A stretch of 64,000 nucleotides of DNA, taken from contig NW_027478719.1 of NCBI RefSeq assembly GCF_051014685.1, positions 372,001 through 436,000 on the forward strand. Reading direction: 5' to 3'. A model generated the notes under the pieces. The model was not told the origin of the DNA, did no database searches, and saw nothing but the letters and a program-made list of their open reading frames with translations. Shown here piece by piece: positions 37,796 to 50,231 of the stretch; positions within the stretch are counted from its first letter, which is position 1, and every line of letters begins with the position of its first letter. Origin of the DNA: Ptiloglossa arizonensis (lineage: Eukaryota > Arthropoda > Insecta > Hymenoptera > Colletidae). The translations under genes and the position numbers were made by a program.

Positions 37796-38710
37796 GCTGC
37801 TCCAAACGCTTAACCAGAATGGCCTAGGGATAAAATACACATGCCGTTGTAATCGGGCGAGTTTCTACTTTGAGATGCAACAGGATTTTTTGGGTTAGGT
37901 CAATCCGTCGCGAGATATGGGAGTTTGAAACCAAGAAATGGTTGAGAAGACAACTAATTTTTCGCACTTATGCTGCTCCAAACGCTTAACCAGAATGGCC
38001 CAGGGAAAAAATACACATACCGTTGTAATCGGGCGAGCTTCTACATTCAGACGCAACAGGAATTTTTGGGTTAGGTCAATCCGTTCGCGAGATATGGGAG
38101 TTTGAAGCCAAGAAATGGTTGAGAAGGCAAAAAATTTTTCGCAATTCTGCTACTCCAAACGCTTAACCAGAATGACCTAGGGAAAAAATACACATACCGT
38201 TGTAATCGGGCGAGTTTCTACTTTCAGATGCAATAGGAATTTTTGGGTTATGTCAATCCGTTCGCGAGATATGGGAGTTTGAAGCCAAGAAATGGTTGAG
38301 AAGGCAAAACATTTTTCGCAATTTTGCTGCTCCATACGCTTAACCAGAATGGCCTAGTGAAAAAATACGCATATCGTTGTAATCGGGCGAGTTTCTACTT
38401 TCAGACTCAGCAGGAATTTTTGGGTTTGGTCAATCCGTTCGCGAGATATGGGACTTTGAAGCTAAGAAATGGTTGAGAAGACAAAAAATTTTTCGCAATT
38501 CTGCTGCTCCAAACGCTTAACCAGAATGGGCTAGGGAAAAAATACACATACCGTTGTAATCGGGCGAGTTTCTACTTTCACACGCAACAGGAATTTTTGG
38601 GTTAGGTCAATCCGTTCGCGAGATATGGCAGATTGAAGCCAAGAAATGTTTGACAAGGCAAACAATTTTTCGCAATTCTGCTGCTCCAAACGCTTAACCA
38701 GAATGGCCTA
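37796..38710 (+). repeat. Satellite stretch with the first 7-monomer-type series
   Basis: Holds the 176-bp monomer with gacaactaattttt / cacttatg / ggcccaggg (ccgtcgcgag at 37905), then ctgctactcc/gacctaggg, gttatgtc/tccatacgc, gactcagca, cacgcaaca/gcagattg with aaatgtttgac. This is the order that later forms the 7-monomer unit at 41057. Confidence 0.85.
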
Positions 38711-39418
38711 GTGAAAAAATACGCATATCGTTGTAATCGGGCGAGTTTCTACTTTCAGACGCAACAGGAATTTTTGGGTTAGGTCAATCCGTTCGCGAGA
38801 TATGGGAGTTTGAAGCCAAGAAATGGTTGAGAAGGCAAAAAATTTTTCGCAATTCTGCTACTCCAAACGCTTAACCAGAATGACCTAGGGAAAAAATACA
38901 CATACCGTTGTAATCGGGCTAGTTTCTACTTTCAGATGCAATAGGAATTTTTGGGTTATGTCAATCCGTTCGCGAGATATGGGAGTTTGAAGCCAAGAAA
39001 TGGTTGAGAAGGCAAAACATTTTTCGCAATTTTGCTGCTCCATACGCTTAACCAGAATGGCCTAGTGAAAAAATACGCATATCGTTGTAATCGGGCGAGT
39101 TTCTACTTTCAGACGCAACAGGAATTTTTGGGTTAGGTCAATCCGTTCGCGAGATATGGGAGTTTGAAGCCAAGAAATGGTTGAGAAGGCAAAAAATTTT
39201 TCGCAATTCTGCTACTCCAAACGCTTAACCAGAATGACCTAGGGAAAAAATACACATACCGTTGTAACCGGGCGAGTTTCTACTTTCAGATGCAATAGGA
39301 ATTTTTGGGTTATGTCAATCCGTTCGCGAGATATGGGAGTTTGAAGCCAAGAAATGGTTGAGAAGGCAAAACATTTTTCGCAATTTTGCTGCTCCATACG
39401 CTTAACCAGAATGGCCTA
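38711..39418 (+). repeat. Two tandem copies of a dimer (354-bp unit)
   Basis: Each 354-bp unit is a gacgcaaca/ctactcc/gacctaggg monomer followed by a gatgcaata/gttatgtc/gcaattttg/tccatacgc monomer ending in gcctagtg. The gtgaaaaaatacgc boundary lies at 38711, 39065 and 39419. Confidence 0.92.
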
Positions 39419-40640
39419 GTGAAAAAATACGCATATCGTTGTAATCGGGCGAGTTTCTACTTTCAGACTCAGCAGGAATTTTTGGGTTTGGTCAATCCGT
39501 TCGCGAGATATGGGACTTTGAAGCTAAGAAATGGTTGAGATGACAAAAAATTTTTCGCAATTCTGCTGCTCCAAACGCTTAACCAGAATGGCCTAGGGAT
39601 AAAATACACATGCCGTTGTAATCGGGCGAGTTTCTACTTTGAGATGCAACAGGATTTTTTGGGTTAGTTCAATCCGTTCGCGAGATATGGGAGTTTGAAG
39701 CTGAGAAATGGTTGAGAAGACAACAAATTTTTCGCACTTCTGCTGCTCCAAACGCTTAACCAGAATGGCCTAGGGAAAAAATACACATACCGTTGTAATC
39801 GGACGAGTTTCTACTTTCAGGTGCAATAGGAAATTTTGGGTTAGGTCAATCCGTCGCGAGATATGGGAGTTTGAAGCCAAGAAATGGTTGAGAAGGCGAA
39901 AAATTTTTCGCACTTCTGCTGCTCCAAACGCTTAACCAGAATGTCCTAGTGAAAAAATACACATACCGTTGTAATCGGACGAGTTTCTACTTTCAGACGC
40001 AGAAGGAATTTTTGGGTTTGGTCAATCCGTTCGCGAGATATGGGACTTTGAAACTGAGAAATGGTTCAGAAGACAACAAATTTTTCGCAATTCTGCTGCT
40101 CCAAACGCTTAACCAGAATGGGCTAGGGAAAAAATACACATACCGTTGTAATCGGGCGAGTTTCTACTTTCACACGCAACAGGAATTTTTGGGTTAGTTC
40201 AATCCGTTCGCAAGATATGGGAGTTTGAAGCCAAGAAATGGTTGAGAAGGCAAAAAATTTTTCGCTCTTCTGCTGCTCCAAACGCTTAACCAGAATGGCC
40301 TAGGGATAAAATACACATGCCGTTGTAATCGGGCGAGTTTCTACTTTGAGATGCAACAGAATTTTTTGGGTTAGTTCAATCCGTTCGCGAGATATGGGAG
40401 TTTGAAGCTGAGAAATGGTTGAGAAGACAACAAATTTTTCGCACTTCTGCTGCTCCAAACGCTTAACCAGAATGGCCTAGGGAAAAAATAAACATACCGT
40501 TGTAATCGGACGAGTTTCTACTTTCAGGTGCAATAGGAAATTTTGGGTTAGGTCAATCCGTCGCGAGATATGGGAGTTTGAAGCCAAGAAATGGTTGAGA
40601 AGGCGAAAAATTTTTCGCACTTCTGCTGCTCCAAACGCTT
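39419..40640 (+). repeat. 4-monomer series, two copies 707 bp apart
   Basis: The gggataaaatacacatgcc monomer (gggat at 39596 and 40303) is followed both times by gttagttc/gctgag, ggacgag/ggtgcaataggaaatttt with the 176-bp change (39851, 40558), and gaaggcgaaaaatttttcgcac with tgtcctagtg. Further relatives start near 44184, 45958 and 47028. Confidence 0.88.
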
Positions 40641-40648
40641 AACCAGAA

Positions 40649-41560
40649 TGTCCTAGTGAAAAAATACACATACCGTTGAAATCGGGCGAGTTTCTACTTT
40701 CACACGCAACAGGAATTTTTGGGTTAGGTCAATCCGTTCGCGAGATATGGGAGTTTGAAGCTAAGAAATGGTTGAGAAGGCATACAATTTTTCGCAATTC
40801 TGCTGATCCAAACGCTTAACCAGAATGGCCTAGGGAAAAAATACACATACCGCTGTAGTCGAGCGAGTTTCTACTTTCAGATGCATTAGGAATTTTTGGG
40901 TTAGGTCAATCCGTTCGCGAGATATGGCGGTTTGAAGCCAAGAAATGGTGGAGAAGGGAAAAAATTTTTCGCAATTCTGCTGCTCCAAACGCTTAACCAG
41001 AATGGCCTAAGGAAAAAATACACATACCGTTGTAATCGGGCGAGTTTCTACTTTCAGACGCAACAGGAATTTTTGGGTTAGGTCAATCCGTTCGCGAGAT
41101 ATGGGAGTTTGAAGCCAAGAAATGGTTGAGAAGGCAAAAAATTTTTCGCAATTCTGCTACTCCAAACGCTTAACCAGAATGACCTAGGGAAAAAATACAC
41201 ATACCGTTGTAATCGGGCGAGTTTCTACTTTCAGATGCAATAGGAATTTTTGGGTTATGTCAATCCGTTCGCGAGATATGGGAGTTTGAAGCCAAGAAAT
41301 GGTTGAGAAGGCAAAACATTTTTCGCAATTTTGCTGCTCCATACGCTTAACCAGAATGGCCTAGTGAAAAAATACGCATATCGTTGTAATCGGGCGTGTT
41401 TCTACTTTCAGGCTCAGCAGGAATTTTTGGGTTTGGTCAATCCGTTCGCGAGATATGGGACTTTGAAGCTAAGAAATGGTTGAGAAGACAAAAAATTTTT
41501 CGCAATTCTGCTGCTCCAAACGCTTAACCAGAATGGGCTAGGGAAAAAATACACATACCG
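40649..41560 (+). repeat. 5-monomer block copied 6544 bp downstream (47193-48104)
   Basis: Order tgtcctagtg, gcatacaattttt/ctgatcc, gtagtcgagcg/atgcattagg, gcggtttg, gcctaagg, ctactcc/gacctaggg, gttatgtc/tccatacgc. The same order and the rare atgcattagg tail occur at 47193-48104. The ctactcc marker is at 41157 and 47701. Confidence 0.88.
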
Positions 41561-43170
41561 TTGTAATCGGGCGAGTTTCTACTTTCACACGCAACAGGAA
41601 TTTTTGGGTTAGGTCAATCCGTTCGCGAGATATGGCAGATTGAAGCCAAGAAATGTTTGATAAGGAAAACAATTTTTCGCAATTCTGCTGCTCCAAACGC
41701 TTAACCAGAATGGCCTAGGGAAAAAATACACATACCGTTGTAATCGGGCGAGTTTCTACTTTCAGGTGCAATAGGAATTTTTGGGTTAGGTCAATCCGTC
41801 GCGAGATATGGGAGTTTGAAACCAAGAAATGGTTGAGAAGACAACTAATTTTTCGCACTTATGCTGCTCCAAACGCTTAACCAGAATGGCCCAGGGAAAA
41901 AATACACATACCGTTGTAATCGGGCGAGCTTCTACTTTCAGACGCAACAGGAATTTTTGGGTTAGGTCAATCCGTTCGCGAGATATGGGAGTTTGAAGCC
42001 AAGAAATGGTTGAGAAGGCAAAAAATTTTTCGCAATTCTGCTACTCCAAACGCTTAACCAGAATGGGCTAGGGAAAAAATACACATACCGTTGTAATCGG
42101 GCGAGTTTCTACTTTCACACGCAACAGGAATTTTTGGGTTAGGTCAATCCGTTCGCGAGATATGGCAGATTGAAGCCAAGAAATGTTTGACAAGGCAAAC
42201 AATTTTTCGCAATTCTGCTGCTCCAAACGCTTAACCAGAATGGCCTAGTGAAAAAATACGCATATCGTTGTAATCGGGCGAGTTTCTACTTTCAGACGCA
42301 ACAGGAATTTTTGGGTTAGGTCAATCCGTTCGCGAGATATGGGAGTTTGAAGCCAAGAAATGGTTGAGAAGGCAAAAAATTTTTCGCAATTCTGCTACTC
42401 CAAACGCTTAACCAGAATGGCCTAGGGAAAAAATACACATACCGTTGTAATCGGGCTAGTTTCTACTTTCAGATGCAATAGGAATTTTTGGGTTATGTCA
42501 ATCCGTTCGCGAGATATGGGAGTTTGAAGCCAAGAAATGGTTGAGAAGGCAAAACATTTTTCGCAATTTTGCTGCTCCATACGCTTAACCAGAATGGCCT
42601 AGTGAAAAAATACGCATATCGTTGTAATCGGGCGAGTTTCTACTTTCAGACTCAGCAGGAATTTTTGGGTTTGGTCAATCCGTTCGCGAGATATGGGACT
42701 TTGAAGCTAAGAAATGGTTGAGAAGACAAAAAATTTTTCGCAATTCTGCTGCTCCAAACGCTTAACCAGAATGGGCTAGGGAAAAAATACACATACCGTT
42801 GTAATCGGGCGAGTTTCTACTTTCACACGCAACAGGAATTTTTGGGTTAGGTCAATCCGTTCGCGAGATATGGCAGATTGAAGCCAAGAAATGTTTGATA
42901 AGGCAAACAATTTTTCGCAATTCTGCTGCTCCAAACGCTTAACCAGAATGGCCTAGGGAAAAAATACACATACCGTTGTAATCGGGCGAGTTTCTACTTT
43001 CAGGTGCAATAGGAATTTTTGGGTTAGGTCAATCCGTCGCGAGATATGGGAGTTTGAAACCAAGAAATGGTTGAGAAGACAACTAATTTTTCGCACTTAT
43101 GCTGCTCCAAACGCTTAACCAGAATGGCCCAGGGAAAAAATACACATACCGTTGTAATCGGGCGAGTTTC
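41057..43170 (+). repeat. 7-monomer HOR unit, one full and one partial copy (1238-bp spacing)
   Basis: The unit runs ctactcc/gacctaggg, gttatgtc/tccatacgc, gactcagca/gggacttt, cacgcaaca/gcagattg with aaatgtttga, 176-bp gacaactaattttt/cacttatg, ctactcc/gggctaggg, cacgcaaca/aaatgtttgacaagg. It starts at 41057 and again at 42295, and its 176-bp members lie at 41796 and 43034. The second copy runs to about 43170, where it changes to gacacaaca and gggactttg. Confidence 0.9.
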
Positions 43171-45900
43171 TACTTTCAGACACAACAGGAATTTTTGGGT
43201 TAGGTCAATCCGTTCGCGAGATATGGGACTTTGAAGCTAAGAAATGGTTGAGAAGGCAACAAATTTTTCGCAATTCTGCTGCTCCAAACGCTTAACCAGA
43301 ATGGGCTAGGGAAAAAATACACATACCGTTGTATTCGGGCGAGTTTCTACTTTCACACGCAACAGGAATTTTTGGGTTTGGTCAATCCGTTCGCGAGATA
43401 TGGCAGATTGAAGCCAAGAAATGGTTGATAAGGCAAAAAATTTTTCGCAATTCTGCTGCTCCAAACGCTTAACCAGAATGGCCTAGGGAAAAAATAAACA
43501 CACCGTTGTAATCGGGCGAGTTTCTACTTTCAGATGCAACAGGAATTTTTGGGTTAGGTCAATCCGTTCGCGAGATATGGTAGCTTGAAGCTAAGAAATG
43601 GTTGAGAAGACAACAAATTTTTCGCACTTCTGCTGCTCCAAACGCTTAACCAGAATGTGCTAGGGAAAAAATACGCATACCGTTGTAATCGGGAGAGTTT
43701 CTACTTTCAGACTCAGCAGGAATTTTTGGGTTTGGTCAATCCGTTCGCGAGATATGGGACTTTGAAGCTAAGAAATGGTTGAGAAGACAACAAATTTTTC
43801 CCAATTCTGCTGCTGCAAACGCTTAACCAGAATGGGCTAGGGAAAAAATACACATACCGTTGTAATCGGGCGAGTTTCTACTTTCAGATGCAATAGGAAT
43901 TTTTGGGTTAGGTCAATCCGTTCGCGAGATATGGGAGTTTGAAGGCAAGAAATGGTTGAGAAGGCAAAAAATTTTTCGCAATTCTGCTGCTCCAAACGCT
44001 TAACCAGAATGGGCTAGGGAAAAAATACACATACCGTTGTAATCGGGCGAGTTTCTACCTTCACACGCAACAGGAATTTTTGGGTTAGTTCAATCCGTTC
44101 GCAAGATATGGGAGTTTGAAGCCAAGAAATGGTTGAGAAGGCAAAAAATTTTTCGCACTTCTGCTGCTCCAAACGCTTAACCAGAATGGCCTAGGGATAA
44201 AATACACATGCCGTTGTAATCGGGCGAGTTTCTACTTTGAGATGCAACAGGAATTTTTGGGTTAGTTCAATCCGTTCGCGAGATATGGGAGTTTGAAGCT
44301 GAGAAATGGTTGAGAAGACAACAAATTTTTCGCACTTCTGCTGCTCCAAACGCTTAACCAGAATGGCCTAGGGAAAAAATACACATACCGTTGTAATCGG
44401 ACGAGTTTCTACTTTCAGGTGCAATAGGAAATTTTGGGTTAGGTCAATCCGTCGCGAGATATGGGAGTTTGAAGCCAAGAAATGGTTGAGAAGGCGAAAA
44501 ATTTTTCGCACTTCTGCTGCTCCAAACGCTTAACCAGAATGGCCTAAGGAAAAAATACACATACCGTTGTAATCGGGCGAGTTTCTACTTTCAGACGCAA
44601 CAGGAATTTTTGGGTTAGGTCAATCCGTTCGCGAGATATGGGAGGTTGAAGCCAAGAAATGGTTGAGAAGGCAAAAAATTTTTCGCAATTCTGCTGCTCC
44701 AAACGCTTAACCAGAATGACCTAGGGAAAAAATACACATACCGTTGTAATCGGGCGAGTTTCTACTTTCAGATGCAATAGGAATTTTTGGGTTATGTCAA
44801 TCCGTTCGCGAGATATGGGAGTTTGAAGCCAAGAAATGGTTGAGAAGGCAAAACATTTTTCGCAATTCTGCTGCTCCATACGCTTAACCAGAATGGCCTA
44901 GTGAAAAAATACGCATATCGTTGTAATCGGGCGAGTTTCTACTTTCAGACTCAGCAGGAATTTTTGGGTTTGGTCCATCCGTTCGCGAGATATGGGACTT
45001 TGAAGCTAAGAAATGGTTGAGAAGACAAAAAATTTTTCGCAATTCTGCTGCTCCAAACGCTTAACCAGAATGGGCTAGGGAAAAAATACACATACCGTTG
45101 TAATCGGGCGAGTTTCTACTTTCACACGCAACAGGGATTTTTGGGTTAGGTCAATCCGTTCGCGAGATATGGCAGATTGAAGCCAAGAAATGTTTGATAA
45201 GGCAAACAATTTTTCGCAATTCTGCTGCTCCAAACGCTTAACCAGAATGGCCTAGGGAAAAAATACACATACCGTTGTAATCGGGCGAGTTTCTACTTTC
45301 AGGTGCAATAGGAATTTTTGGGTTAGGTCACTCCGTCGCGAGATATGGGAGTTTGAAACCAAGAAATGGTTGAGAAGGCAAAAAATTTTTCGCACTTCTG
45401 CTGCTCCAAACGCTAACCAGAATGGGCTAGGGAAAAAATACACATACCGTTGTAATCGGGCGAGTTTCTACTTTCAGATGCAATAGGAATTTTTGGGATA
45501 GGTCAATCCGTTCGCGAGATATGGGAGTTTGAAGCCAAAAAATGGTAGAGAAGGGAAAAAATTGTTCGCAATTCTGCTGCTCCAAACGCTTAACCAGAAT
45601 GGTCTAAGGAAAAAATACACATACCGTTGTAATCGGGCGAGTTTCTACTTTCAGACGCAACAGGAATTTTTGGGTTAGGTCAATCCGTTCGCGAGATATG
45701 GGAGTTTGAAGCCAAGAAATGGTTGAAAAGGCAAAAAATTTTTCGCAATTCTGCTGCTCCAAACGCTTAACCAGAATGACCTAGGGAAAAAATACACATA
45801 CCGTTGTAATCGGGCGAGTTTCTACTTTCAGTTGCAATAGGAATTTTTGGGTTATGTCAATCCGTTCGCGAGATATGTGAGTTTGAAGCCAAGAAATGGT
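43171..45900 (+). repeat. Mixed satellite stretch
   Basis: Contains ggtagcttgaag with gtgctaggg (about 43580-43660), resembling the 29.04-kb and 34.37-kb monomers. It also holds gggataaaatacacatgcc/gctgag/ggacgag with a 176-bp monomer at 44449, gttatgtc/tccatacgc at about 44790-44890, and a 176-bp monomer at 45333. The 45333 monomer also lacks a t in cgctaaccag (about 45412), a double marker shared with 54712 and 58783. Other private changes are ctgctgcaaacgc (about 43810) and gggaggttgaag (about 44640). Confidence 0.83.
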
Positions 45901-47192
45901 TGAGAAGGCAAAAAATTTTTCGCACTTCTGCTGCTCCAAACGCTTAACCAGAATGGCCTAGGGATAAAATACACATGCCGTTGTAATCGGGCGAGTTTCT
46001 ACTTTGAGATGCAACAGGAATTTTTGGGTTAGTTCAATCCGTTCGCGAGATATGGGAGTTTGAAGCTGAGAAATGGTTGAGAAGACAACAAATTTTTCGC
46101 ACTTCTGCTGCTCCAAACGCTTAACCAGAATGGCCTAGGGAAAAAATACACATACCGTTGTAATCGGACGAGTTTCTACTTTCAGGTGCAATAGTAAATT
46201 TTGGGTTAGGTCAATCCGTCGCGAGATATGGGAGTTTGAAGCCAAGAAATGGTTGAGAAGGCGAAAAATTTTTCGCACTTCTGCTGCTCCAAACGCTTAA
46301 CCAGAATGTCCTAGTGAAAAAATACATATACCGTTGTAATCGGGCGAGTTTCTACTTTCACACGCAACAGGAATTTTTGGGTTAGGTCAATCCGTTCGCG
46401 AGATATGGGAGTTTGAAGCTAAGTAATGGTTGAGAAGGCATACAATTTTTCGCAATTCTGCTGATCCAAACGCTTAACCAGAATGGCCTAGGGAAAAAAT
46501 ACACATACCGCTGTAGTCGAGCGAGTTTCTACTTTCAGATGCTTTAGGAATTTTTGGGTTAGGTCAATCCGTTCGCGAGATATGGGAGTTTGAAGCCAAG
46601 AAATGGTTAAAGAAGGCAAAAAATTTCTCGCAATTCTGCTGCTCCAAACGCTTAACCAGAATGGCCTAGGGAAGAAATACGCATATCGTTGTAATCGGGC
46701 GAGTTTCTACTTTCAGACGCAGAAGGAATTTTTGGGTTTGGTCAATCCGTTCGCGAGATATGGGACTTTGAAGCTGAGAAATGGTTGAGAAGACAACAAA
46801 TTTTTCGCAATTCTGCTGCTCCAAACGCTTAACCAGAATGGGCTAGGGAAAAAATACACATACCGTTGTAATCGGGCGAGTTTCTACTTTCACACGCAAC
46901 AGGAATTTTTGGGTTAGTTCAATCCGTTCGCAAGATATGGGAGTTTGAAGCCAAGAAATGGTTGAGAAGGCAAAAAATTTTTCGCACTTCTGCTGCTCCA
47001 AACGCTTAACCAGAATGGCCTAGGGATAAAATACACATGCCGTTGTAATCGGGCGAGTTTCTACTTTGAGATGCAACAGGAATTTTTGGGTTAGTTCAAT
47101 CCGTTCGCGAGATATGGGAGTTTGAAGCTGAGAAATGGTTGAGAAGACAACAGATTTTTCGCACTTCTGCTGCTCCAAACGCTTAACCAGAA
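45901..47192 (+). repeat. Satellite stretch with the ctgatcc / gtcgagcg monomer
   Basis: Contains gggataaaatacacatgcc, gctgag, ggacgag with a 176-bp monomer (46216), tgtcctagtg/tacatatacc (46307), ctgatcc/gtagtcgagcg with a gctttagg tail, and the 178-bp ggttaaagaagg monomer (about 46600). The tgtcctagtg box recurs at 47193, 886 bp later. Confidence 0.85.
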
Positions 47193-48104
47193 TGTCCTAG
47201 TGAAAAAATACATATACCGTTGTAATCGGGCGAGTTTCTACTTTCACACGCAACAGGAATTTTTGCGTTAGGTCAATCCGTTCGCGAGATATGGGAGTTT
47301 GAAGCTAAGAAATGGTTGAGAAGGCATACAATTTTTCGCAATTCTGCTGATCCAAACGCTTAACCAGAATGGCCTAGGGAAAAAATACACATACCGCTGT
47401 AGTCGAGCGAGTTTCTACTTTCAGATGCATTAGGAATTTTTGGGTTAGGTCAATCCGTTCGCGAGATATGGCGGTTTGAAGCCAAGAAATGGTTGAGAAG
47501 GGAAAAAATTTTTCGCATTTCTGCTGCTCCAAACGCTTAACCAGAATGGCCTAAGGAAAAAATACACATACCGTTGTAATCGGGCGAGTTTCTACTTTCA
47601 GACGCAACTGGAATTTTTGGGTTAGGTCAATCCGTTCGCGAGATATGGGAGTTTGAAGCCAAGAAATGGTTGAGAAGGCAAAAAATTTTTCGCAATTCTG
47701 CTACTCCAAACGCTTAACCAGAATGACCTAGGGAAAAAATACACATACCGTTGTAATCGGGCGAGTTTCTACTTTCAGATGCAATAGGAATTTTTGGGTT
47801 ATGTCAATCCGTTCGCGAGATATGGGAGTTTGAAGCCAAGAAATGGTTGAGAAGGCAAAACATTTTTCGCAATTCTGCTGCTCCATACGCTTAACCAGAA
47901 TGGCCTAGTGAAAAAATACGCATATCGTTGTAATCGGGCGAGTTTCTACTTTCAGACTCAGCAGGAATTTTTGGGTTTGGTCAATCCGTTCGCGAGATAT
48001 GGGACTTTGAAGCTAAGAAATGGTTGAGAAGACAAAAAATTTTTCGCAATTCTGCTGCTCCAAACGCTTAACCAGAATGGGCTAGGGAAGAAATACACAT
48101 ACCG
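47193..48104 (+). repeat. Copy of the 40649-41560 block
   Basis: Matches the left copy at a constant 6544-bp offset. It differs in tacatatacc, tttgcgttagg, gcatttctg and the restored gcaattctg before tccatacgc. After about 48105 it turns into a gaagaaatacac/tttttactttcac monomer and diverges. Confidence 0.88.
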
Positions 48105-49447
48105 TTGTAATCGGGCGAGTTTTTACTTTCACACGCAACAGGAATTTTTGGGTTATGTCAATCCGTTCGCGAGATATGGCAGATTGAAGCCAAGAAATGG
48201 TTGATAAAGCAAAAAATTTTTCGCAATTCTGCTGCTAAAAACGCTTAACCAGAATGGCCTAGGGAAAAAATACACATACCGTTGTAATCGGGCGAGTTTC
48301 TACTTTCAGATGCAATAGGAATTTTTGGGTTAGGTCAATCCGTTCGCGAGATATGGGAGTTTGAAGGCAAGAAATGGTTGAGAAGGCAAAAAACTTTTCG
48401 CAATTCTGCTGCTCCAAACGCTTAACCAGAATGGCCTAGGGAAAAAATACACATACAGTTGTAATCGGGCGAGATTCTACTTTCAGAGGCAACAGGAATT
48501 TTTGAGTTAGGTCAATCCGTTCGCGAGATATGGGAGTTTGAATCCAAGAAATGGTTAAAGAAGGCAAAACATTTTTCGCAATTCTGCTGCTCCAAACGCT
48601 TAACCAGAATGGCCTAGTGAAGAAATACGCATATCGTTGTAATCGGGCGAGTTTCTACTTTCAGACGCAGCAGGAATTTTTGGGTTTGGTCAATCCGTTC
48701 GCGAGATATGGGACTTTGAAGCTGAGAAATGGTTCAGAAGACAACAAATTTTTCGCAATTCTGCTGCTCCAAACGCTTAACCAGAATGGGCTAGGGAAAA
48801 AATACACATACCGTTGTAATCGGGCGAGTTTCTACTTTCACACGCAACAGGAATTTTTGGGTTAGTTCAATCCGTTCGCAAGATATGGGAGTTTGAAGCC
48901 AAGAAATGGTTGAGAAGGCAAAAAATTTTTCGCAATTCTGCTGCTCCAAACGCTTAACCAGAATGGCCTAGGGAAAAAATACACATACCGTTGTAATCGG
49001 GCGAGTTTCTACTTTGAGATGCAACAGGAATTTTTGGGTTAGTTCAATCTGTTCACGAGATATGGGAGTTTGAAGCTAAGAAATGGTTGAGAAGACAAAA
49101 AATTTTTCGCAGTTCTGCTGCTCCAAACGCTTAACCAGAATGGCCTAGGGAAAAAATACACATACCGTTGTAATCGGACGAGTTTCTACTTTCAGGTGCA
49201 ATAGGAAATTTTGGGTTAGGTCAATCCGTCGCGAGATATGGGAGTTTGAAGACAAGAAATGGTTGAGAAGGCGAAAAATTTTTCGCACTTCTGCTGCTCC
49301 AAACGCTTAACCAGAATGTCCTAGTGAAAAAATACATATACCGTTGTAATCGGGCGAGTTTCTACTTTCATACGCAACAGGAATTTTTGGGTTAGGTCAA
49401 TCCGTTCGCGAGATATGGGAGTTTGAAGCTAAGAAATGGTTGAGAAG
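48105..49447 (+). repeat. Satellite stretch, left member of a 26-monomer pair
   Basis: About 48360-49000 matches about 52962-53600 at an offset of 4602 bp (26 x 177). Shared markers are gagattctac (48471 / 53073), gaggcaacagg with tgagttagg, ggttaaagaaggcaaaac, and gcctagtgaagaaatacgc. It ends with a 176-bp monomer (49226) and the tgtcctagtg box (49317). About 48233 has ctgctaaaaacgc, a local change of the conserved ctccaaacgc. Confidence 0.87.
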
Positions 49448-50231
49448 GCATAAAATTTTTCGCAATTCTGCTGATCCAAACGCTTAACCAGAATGGCCTA
49501 GGGAAAAAATACACATACCGCTGTAGTCGAGCGAGTTTCTACTTTCAGACGCAATAGGAATTTTTGGGTTAGGTCAATCCGTTCGCGAGATATGGCGGTT
49601 TGAAGCCAAGAAATGGTTGAGAAGGGAAAAAATTTTTCGCAATTCTGCTGCTGCAAACGCTTAACCAGAATGGCCTAAGGAAAAAATACACATACCGCTG
49701 TAATCGGGCGAGTTTCTACTTTCAGACGCAACAGGAATTTTTGGGTTAGGTCAATCCGTTCGCGAGATATGGGAGTTTGAAGCCAAGAAATGGTTGAGAA
49801 GGCAAAAAATTTTTCGCAATTCTGCTGCTCCAAACGCTTGACCAGAATGGCCTAGGGAAAAAATACACATACCGTTGTAATCGGGCGAGTTTCTACTTTG
49901 AGATGCAACAGGAATTTTTGGGTTAGGTCAATCCGTTCGCGAGATATGGGAGTTTGAAGCTAAGAAATGGTTGAGAAGGCATAAAATTTTTCGCAATTCT
50001 GCTGATCCAAACGCTTAACCAGAATGGCCTAGGGAAAAAATACACATACCGCTGTAGTCGAGCGAGTTTCTACTTTCAGACGCAATAGGAATTTTTGGGT
50101 TAGGTCAATCCGTTCGCGAGATATGGCGGTTTGAAGCCAAGAAATGGTTGAGAAGGGAAAAAATTTTTCGCAATTCTGCTGCTGCAAACGCTTAACCAGA
50201 ATGGCCTAGGGAAAAAATACACATACCGTTG
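49448..50231 (+). repeat. 3-monomer local repeat, 531-bp spacing
   Basis: The gcataaaattttt/ctgatcc, gtagtcgagcg/gacgcaata, gcggtttg/ctgctgcaaacgc series starts at 49448 and again at 49979. The ctgctgcaaacgc change in the normally invariant core is shared by both copies. Confidence 0.9.
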
